Positions 7,534 through 11,607 of a stretch of 11,607 bases of DNA are shown in pieces. Every line of letters begins with the position of its first letter. Position 1 is the first letter of the stretch. The notes below the pieces were generated by a model. The model saw nothing but the letters and a program-made list of their open reading frames with translations. It had not been told where the DNA came from and made no database searches. The stretch is taken from the NCBI GenBank assembly GCA_002420085.1, contig DIHI01000135.1:80360-91966 (forward strand). Reading direction: 5' to 3'. This DNA is from Lysobacterales bacterium UBA5700 (GTDB lineage Bacteria; Pseudomonadota; Gammaproteobacteria; Xanthomonadales; Xanthomonadaceae). A program made the position numbers and the translations under genes.

Positions 7534-8475
7534 TCAGCGTCGTCGGGTCGAGTCGAGGTAGCGGAAGTATTCCGATTCTGCGTCGAGCATCAAGGTGGTG
7601 TTGCTGCCCATCGCGCGGTAGCTTTCGAGGGTCCGGAAGAATGCGTAGAACTCGGGGTCGGCGCCGTAGGCTTCGCCGTAGATCCGAGTGGCTTCGCCAT
7701 CGGCCTTGCCGCGAATCTCAGCGGCACGGCGTTCCGCCTCGGAACTGATCGTGCGCAGCTCGCGTTCCATCTGGCCGAGGATTTCCTGGCTGCGGCCCTG
7801 GCCTTCGGAGCGGAAGCGCTCGGCGATGCTCTGTCGTTCCGCAACCATCCGGCTTTCGACCTGACGGCGCACGCTTTCGATGTAGTTGATCCGCTTGATC
7901 CGGACATCGACCAATTCGATGCCCAGTTCCGGCATGCGCTCGGCAGCAGCGGCCAGCATGTCCTTTTCGAGTTGCTCGCGACCCTTCTTGGGCTTGTTCA
8001 GGTCGACGTCGTCGCGGATCAGGTCTTCTTCCTCGATGGCATCGGCATCGACTTGCCAGTCGCGCGAGCGGACGATTTCCTCAAGCGTGGTTCCGGAGAT
8101 GATGTCCCGAACCACCGAGTCGATGATGTCGTCGATGCGGGTACGGGCACCGGCTTCGTCGCGGACCGAACGGAGAAAGCGCAGCGGGTCGTGGATGCGC
8201 CAGCGCGCGGTGGTATCGACGATGACGAATTCGCGACCGAGGGTGGGAATCTGGCTGATGTCGCCATCCCATCCGAGCAGGCGCTTGTCGAACCGTCGGA
8301 CTTCCTGGATGAAGGGCAGTTTCCAGTGCAGGCCGGGCTCGGTTACCGGGGTTCCGATGGGTTCGCCGAACTGGACGATGATGCCCTGCTCAGCCTCGTC
8401 GATGACGAAGGTGGCACTGCCGATGACGAATGCCAACACGATCGCGAGTACGATCAGGAGCGGTGTGCGGATCAT
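7534..8475 (-). CDS. hflC: HflC, subunit of the FtsH protease modulator complex
   Basis: A 313-residue SPFH-domain protein. One membrane segment spans about residues 4-23, followed by the typical VIDEAEQGIIVQFGEPIG. The SPFH domain includes EPGLHWKLPFIQEVRRFDKR and WRIHDPLRFL. A charged coiled-coil follows at about residues 190-275, with INYIESVRRQVESRMVAERQ and EAERRAAEIRGKADGEATRIY, ending in FFRTLESYRAMG. HflC pairs with HflK in large membrane-bound, periplasm-facing cages around FtsH and modulates its degradation of membrane proteins. ATG 8475 has a strong GGAGGT (8487-8482) 6 bases upstream, inside the end of hflK. The ATGA overlap with hflK (8472-8475) indicates translational coupling. 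It is slightly shorter than the E. coli protein (334). Confidence 0.95.
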   Translation of the reverse strand: MIRTPLLIVLAIVLAFVIGSATFVIDEAEQGIIVQFGEPIGTPVTEPGLHWKLPFIQEVRRFDKRLLGWDGDISQIPTLGREFVIVDTTARWRIHDPLRFLRSVRDEAGARTRIDDIIDSVVRDIISGTTLEEIVRSRDWQVDADAIEEEDLIRDDVDLNKPKKGREQLEKDMLAAAAERMPELGIELVDVRIKRINYIESVRRQVESRMVAERQSIAERFRSEGQGRSQEILGQMERELRTISSEAERRAAEIRGKADGEATRIYGEAYGADPEFYAFFRTLESYRAMGSNTTLMLDAESEYFRYLDSTRRR

Positions 8476-9485
8476 GGCTGCACCTCCGGGGCGCGCTCGA
8501 CCGGTTTCCGGTCGAGGTTGAGCAGGGGAAGGGGGGCGACCTGGCCATCCTGGACGACCAGCACCTGGGCGACGGTCGGCAGGATCTGACTGAGGGTCTC
8601 CAGATACAGGCGTCGGCGGGTTACCTCCGGAGCATCTCGGTATTCGGCGAGGATGGCGCGAAAGCGGGCGGTTTCACCGAGCGCATTGTTGACCCGTTCG
8701 GTGGCATAGCCTTCGGCTTCGGCGATCAGCCGGTTGGCCTGGCCGCTTGCCAGCGGGATGCGCTGATTGGCCTGCTTGGTGGCTTCGTTGATCATCCGTT
8801 CGCGCTCCTGGCGGGCTTCATTGACTTCGTTGAAGGCCGGCTGCACGGCGGCAGGCGGGACGACATCCTGCAACTCGACGGTGACGATCTGGATGCCGTT
8901 CTGGTAGGCGTCCATGGCGTCTTGCAGTTCCTGTCGGGCCAGGTCGGCGATCTCGACGCGGGCCGTGGTGAGCACATCGCTGCCGAGTCGATTGCCGACC
9001 GCACGCCGCACGACCGATTCCGACAGGTCGCGCAGGGTGCCGACCGGGTCGCGCATGGCGTAGAGGAATTTCATCGGATCGGCGATGCGGTATTGAACCA
9101 CCCACTCGGCGTCGATCATGTTGAGGTCACCCGAGAGCATCAAGGATTCGTCGGGAAACTCGCCGGCGGCATAGCGGGTCGGCTGGCTGTCGCCAAGGGT
9201 GCGGAACCCGAACTCTTCCTTGAGTACCCGTTCGGTGGCGACCAGTTGCACTTCGTCGATACCGAACGGAAGTTTGAAGTGCAGGCCCGGGTCGGCAATC
9301 TTGATGACTGCGCCGAACCGCTTGACGACGGCGCGTTGCTCGGGCTGCACGGTGTAGAACAGGCCGAACAGGCCCCAGACTGCGAGCACTCCGGCCAGCG
9401 CGGTACCCGCGCCGATCCGGGCCTTGCCGCTGCTGCGGCGGTCGGGCGATCCGAACAGTCGGGATCGGAAGGAGGGCGAGTTCAC
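8472..9485 (-). CDS. hflK: HflK, subunit of the FtsH protease modulator complex
   Basis: A 337-residue SPFH-domain protein. A short basic N-terminus (to about 23) precedes one membrane segment (about 25-45), then YTVQPEQRAVVKRFGAV, DPGLHFKLPFGID, the SPFH core to roughly residue 210 and a coiled-coil with NEVNEARQERERMINEA and ANRLIAEAEGYA. The end reads LPLLNLDRKP, near the usual HflK C-terminus. Compared with E. coli HflK (419) it lacks the long glycine-rich N-terminal tail. The start is GTG 9485, with GGAGAA at 9496-9491 in front; an ATG overlapping it at 9487 runs straight into TGA. HflK and HflC act as heteromers with FtsH. The common hfq-hflX genes are not directly upstream; instead a chorismatase gene ends 148 bp before it. 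No convincing promoter was seen in that gap. Confidence 0.94.
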   Translation of the reverse strand: MNSPSFRSRLFGSPDRRSSGKARIGAGTALAGVLAVWGLFGLFYTVQPEQRAVVKRFGAVIKIADPGLHFKLPFGIDEVQLVATERVLKEEFGFRTLGDSQPTRYAAGEFPDESLMLSGDLNMIDAEWVVQYRIADPMKFLYAMRDPVGTLRDLSESVVRRAVGNRLGSDVLTTARVEIADLARQELQDAMDAYQNGIQIVTVELQDVVPPAAVQPAFNEVNEARQERERMINEATKQANQRIPLASGQANRLIAEAEGYATERVNNALGETARFRAILAEYRDAPEVTRRRLYLETLSQILPTVAQVLVVQDGQVAPLPLLNLDRKPVERAPEVQP

Positions 9486-9633
9486 ATCGGTTCTCCAGAT
9501 GAGCAGGGGAGCCCCGATGGTAGTGCAAGGCCGGCGTGGGCGATGTCACTGGGGGTTCGAGCGGTTCCGGCAAGACCGTCATCGAGCGAACTTCGTTCCG
9601 ATGTCGGTTGTCCGCTGTCCGCTGGGTGGACCG

Positions 9634-10569
9634 TCAGGCGTGTTCCGGGGCGAACACGCCTTCGAGTTCCACCAGCAGTTCACGCCGACAGATGTCGCCA
9701 CGCAGGTACACCACAGGTTCGGCTGGGATGGTGCTGGCGGCGATCACCTGCCGGGCGGTTGCCAGGTCGTCGGGGCGGCGCAGGTAGACCCGCAGGGCGG
9801 TGCAGCCGGACAGGCTGAAGCGTGGGCCGTGGCGAGACCCTTCGGCGAGCAGGGATTCGAGGTTGGCCAGGCTCTCGCGAAGCTGGTCGGCGCAATCATC
9901 CGGATAGAGGGAGCGGTGGCCGACGATGCTGGCGGTGCCCGAGGCCAGCAGCCGGGCATCGGGTCCGGTTCCGGTCAGGGCGCCGCGCGAAAATCCGGGC
10001 GGCACCGGGCCGTACTCGCGTGGATAACGCCAGGCGGGAGTCTGGCGTGGGTTTTCCAGTGCGATACCCGGACGTTCGGTACACAGGGCGATGACTCGCA
10101 GCAGGTCCGGCGGTCCGACGCTGCCGATCGCGGTCGCGGCCGGCGGCGGGCGATTGAAGGCGGCATCCACGGCGGCGGCTCGGCCGACGCAGAAGCGCCG
10201 ATACCGTTCGTTGTCGCCGGCACCGGCATTGATCGCAGCGAAGTAGTTCCAGATGCGCAGGATGCAGCCGTGGCGGGCACCACGTACCAGGCTCAACAGG
10301 CGGCGGTAGGCCAGGGCGGTGGCTGCTTCGAGACCGATCGTGGTTTCGTCCACGGCGATCGAGACCATGGTCAGGTGCTGGCCGGCATGGATCACGGCGT
10401 CCTGATCGGTCCGGATTTCGATCTCGCCATCGGTCAGCCAGGCTTCCGGGTGTTCGGGGCCATCGAGTCGAGTACAGGCGATGCATGCGTCCTCGTGGCC
10501 GTGGCGGTCGAATGCGAAACGGTACAGCGCGGTCGAGTCGGCGCGATGGGTGACATGCAGGTTCAGCAC
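9634..10569 (-). CDS. Chorismatase (FkbO/Hyg5/XanB2 family), hydroxybenzoate-forming
   Basis: A 311-residue protein from GTG 10569, supported by GGAG (10581-10578) 8 bases upstream. The frame stays open another 324 codons to 11541, but that part is antisense to hemF. Recognisable family stretches are ILRIWNYFAAIN (103-114), ERYRRFCVGRAAAV (121-134), ALENPRQTPAWRYPREYGP (170-188), FSRG (193-196), SGTASIVGHRS (210-220), the SGCTALRVYLRRPDD region (254-268) and YLRGDICRRELLVELEG (288-304). The terminal Glu of this last motif (Glu301 or Glu303) corresponds to the catalytic acid region of the family. These Rid-fold enzymes remove pyruvate from chorismate. FkbO makes a dihydroxycyclohexadiene carboxylate, Hyg5 makes 3-hydroxybenzoate, and xanthomonad XanB2 makes 3- and 4-hydroxybenzoate for pigment and ubiquinone. 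I cannot settle the product type by eye; the XanB2 type is likeliest from the apparent taxonomy. It is divergent from hemF, with hflK following on the same strand. Confidence 0.85.
   Translation of the reverse strand: MLNLHVTHRADSTALYRFAFDRHGHEDACIACTRLDGPEHPEAWLTDGEIEIRTDQDAVIHAGQHLTMVSIAVDETTIGLEAATALAYRRLLSLVRGARHGCILRIWNYFAAINAGAGDNERYRRFCVGRAAAVDAAFNRPPPAATAIGSVGPPDLLRVIALCTERPGIALENPRQTPAWRYPREYGPVPPGFSRGALTGTGPDARLLASGTASIVGHRSLYPDDCADQLRESLANLESLLAEGSRHGPRFSLSGCTALRVYLRRPDDLATARQVIAASTIPAEPVVYLRGDICRRELLVELEGVFAPEHA
9636..9661 (-). terminator. Hairpin overlapping the chorismatase stop codon
   Basis: AGGCGTGTTC (9636-9645) and GAACACGCCT (9652-9661) form a perfect 10-bp stem with a 6-base loop. 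It covers the last eight codons and the TGA of the chorismatase gene (GVFAPEHA-stop). No T-run follows. It may stabilise the 3' end or attenuate read-through into hflK, 148 bp downstream. Confidence 0.35.
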
Positions 10570-10577
10570 CGGCGCGG

Positions 10578-10581
10578 CTCC
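10578..10581 (-). promoter_or_regulatory. Ribosome binding site deciding the chorismatase start
   Basis: GGAG on the minus strand, 8 bases before GTG 10569. The next in-frame codons downstream are family-like (LHVTHR, then ALYRFAFD), while upstream codons are Arg/Pro-rich and unlike the family. This supports 10569 over more distant starts. Confidence 0.5.
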
Positions 10582-10649
10582 GGGCGGTCGCCGACACGCG
10601 GAGCGGCGGCGTGGGCGGTGTGCGGGCTGGCGTGTGCGGCGTGGGTCAT

Positions 10650-10680
10650 GGCAGGCCGGCAAGTATAGCTGGGGCCTGCC
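10650..10680. promoter_or_regulatory. Inverted repeat bracketing the probable chorismatase -10 box (operator candidate)
   Basis: GGCAGGCC (10650-10657) and GGCCTGCC (10673-10680) are exact reverse complements, with arm centres 23 bp apart. The 15-bp spacer contains TATACT on the minus strand (10667-10662), a good -10 for the chorismatase gene, whose leader would be about 85 bases. No clear -35 was found. The symmetry around a -10 suggests an operator for a dimeric repressor, but a chance G+C-rich palindrome cannot be excluded. Confidence 0.35.
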
Positions 10681-10725
10681 TGCGCGATCTGTTCCAGCCG
10701 GCCGGTGGCCAGGGTGCAAGGGCGG

Positions 10726-10731
10726 TATATT
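10726..10731 (+). promoter_or_regulatory. Candidate -10 box of hemF
   Basis: TATATT stands out in G+C-rich DNA 30 bases upstream of the hemF ATG. No convincing -35 lies at 16-18 bases. The expected leader is about 24 bases. No good Shine-Dalgarno sequence precedes ATG 10762. Confidence 0.3.
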
Positions 10732-10761
10732 CGCGGCTGGCCCACCACTCGCTTCGACGCC

Positions 10762-11607
10762 ATGACCCGTGAACCCGACCTCGCCGCTGTGCGGAGCTAT
10801 CTGACCCGCCTCCAGGATCGCATCTGCGCTGAACTGGAGCAGGTCGATGGCGCGGGCCGCTTCCAGGAGGACGCCTGGCGACGTGCCGAAGGGGGTGGTG
10901 GCCGTTCTCGGATCATGAAGCAGGGCGCGCTGTTCGAGCAGGCCGGGGTCGGCTTCTCGGAAGTCGCCGGAGCCAGTCTGCCACCGTCGGCGAGTGCCCA
11001 TCGACCGGAGCTGGCCGGCGCGCCCTGGCGTGCGGTCGGCGTGTCGCTGGTGTTCCATCCGCGCAATCCCTACGTGCCGACCACCCACATGAACGTCCGC
11101 TACTTCCAGGCCGAGCCAGTCGGACGGGCGCCGGTGTGGTGGTTCGGTGGCGGTTTCGATCTGACACCGTTCTATCCGTTCGATGAGGACATCCGCCATT
11201 GGCATCGCAGTGCCCGTGCCGTGTGTCAGCCGTTCGGTGGCAACAGCCGCTATGCCAAGCACAAGGAGTGGTGTGACCGGTATTTTTTTCTCAAGCACCG
11301 AAACGAGACCCGAGGTGTTGGTGGCCTGTTCTTCGACGACCTCAATGACGGCGGATTCGATGCCTGTTTCAGCTACCAGCAGGCGGTCGGCGATGGTTTC
11401 ATGCCGGCCTACCGGCCGATCGTCGAGCGCCGCTGCGATACCGCTTATGGCGAACGCGAGCGTCAGTTCCAGTTGTACCGCCGTGGCCGCTATGTCGAGT
11501 TCAACCTGGTGTTCGATCGCGGCACCCTGTTCGGCTTGCAATCGGGTGGTCGGACCGAGTCGATCCTGATGAGCCTGCCGCCGCTGGTGCGCTGGGAGTA
11601 CGGCTAC
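10762..11607 (+). CDS. hemF: Oxygen-dependent coproporphyrinogen III oxidase (3' end cut by window edge)
   Basis: From ATG 10762 the frame stays open for 282 codons to the window edge. E. coli HemF has 299 residues, so only about 20 are missing. HemF uses O2 to decarboxylate two propionates of coproporphyrinogen III to vinyl groups, giving protoporphyrinogen IX for heme. Family landmarks are [14 protein letters not shown] (50-63), [19 protein letters not shown] (97-115), [18 protein letters not shown] (126-143), HWH (146-148), [20 protein letters not shown] (163-182), GGLFFDDL and the [18 protein letters not shown] region. His99, His109, His148 and His179 match the four conserved histidines of the E. 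coli enzyme (96, 106, 145, 175). The gene has no strong ribosome site. It is divergent from the chorismatase gene across 192 bp with possible shared control. Confidence 0.96.
   Translation, partial: MTREPDLAAVRSYLTRLQDRICAELEQVDGAGRFQEDAWRRAEGGGGRSRIMKQGALFEQAGVGFSEVAGASLPPSASAHRPELAGAPWRAVGVSLVFHPRNPYVPTTHMNVRYFQAEPVGRAPVWWFGGGFDLTPFYPFDEDIRHWHRSARAVCQPFGGNSRYAKHKEWCDRYFFLKHRNETRGVGGLFFDDLNDGGFDACFSYQQAVGDGFMPAYRPIVERRCDTAYGERERQFQLYRRGRYVEFNLVFDRGTLFGLQSGGRTESILMSLPPLVRWEYGY

Noticed and set aside
7375..8589. Plus-strand open frame opposite hflC (with a second, 8430-9818, opposite hflK)
   Set aside because: Both overlap convincing hflC and hflK coding sequence, and their composition is typical of antisense frames in G+C-rich DNA.
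10698..10705. CCGGCCGG palindrome near the hemF promoter
   Set aside because: Short, G+C-only and not extended by matching flanks; expected by chance in this DNA.

Overview
The window is a chromosomal stretch of a high-G+C Gram-negative bacterium. Hand counts give 73% G+C for 4921-4980. The best guess is a gammaproteobacterium of the Xanthomonadales/Lysobacterales type. The grounds are a HrpB helicase, the HflK-HflC pair, oxygen-dependent HemF, a TatD nuclease, and a stand-alone chorismatase of the FkbO/Hyg5/XanB2 family, the kind of enzyme xanthomonads use to make hydroxybenzoates. The assignment rests on gene content only. Nine genes are placed; the first and last run off the window edges. 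GTG starts are common (tatD, the methyltransferase, hflK and the chorismatase).

Layout. 1-617 (-): the N-terminal 205 residues of a TrlF-type protein (PHP metal-hydrolase domain, normally followed by an SMC-like ATPase), with clearly lower G+C (about 48-50% by hand count) than everything to its right. 787-2496 (-): a secreted gamma-glutamyltransferase-family Ntn-hydrolase. 2558-3364 (-): TatD. 3490-6030 (+): HrpB, divergent from tatD. 6064-6855 (-): a SAM-dependent methyltransferase, convergent with hrpB and 20 bp downstream of 6876-7253 (-), a bacterial PH-domain protein. 7534-8475 and 8472-9485 (-): hflC and hflK, joined by a 4-base ATGA overlap. 9634-10569 (-): the chorismatase. 10762-11607 (+): hemF, nearly complete, divergent from the chorismatase.

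Functions. Most of the window is housekeeping. HflK-HflC forms the membrane complex that modulates the FtsH protease. TatD and HrpB act on nucleic acids. HemF carries out the oxygen-dependent step of heme synthesis. The chorismatase turns chorismate into a benzoate-type product that could feed ubiquinone and/or an aryl-polyene pigment, so the divergent chorismatase/hemF pair may join two respiratory-cofactor branches. The accessory element is at the left edge, where the TrlF-type gene sits against the core genes across a composition break. Its partners lie outside the window.

Non-coding. There is no gene-free stretch over 300 bases. The longest gap (7254-7533) holds a perfect 12-bp hairpin just past hflC and a possible extended -10 for the PH gene. 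The chorismatase/hemF intergenic region holds a perfect 8-bp inverted repeat that brackets a TATACT box. No tRNA, rRNA, CRISPR array, insertion sequence or attachment site was seen.
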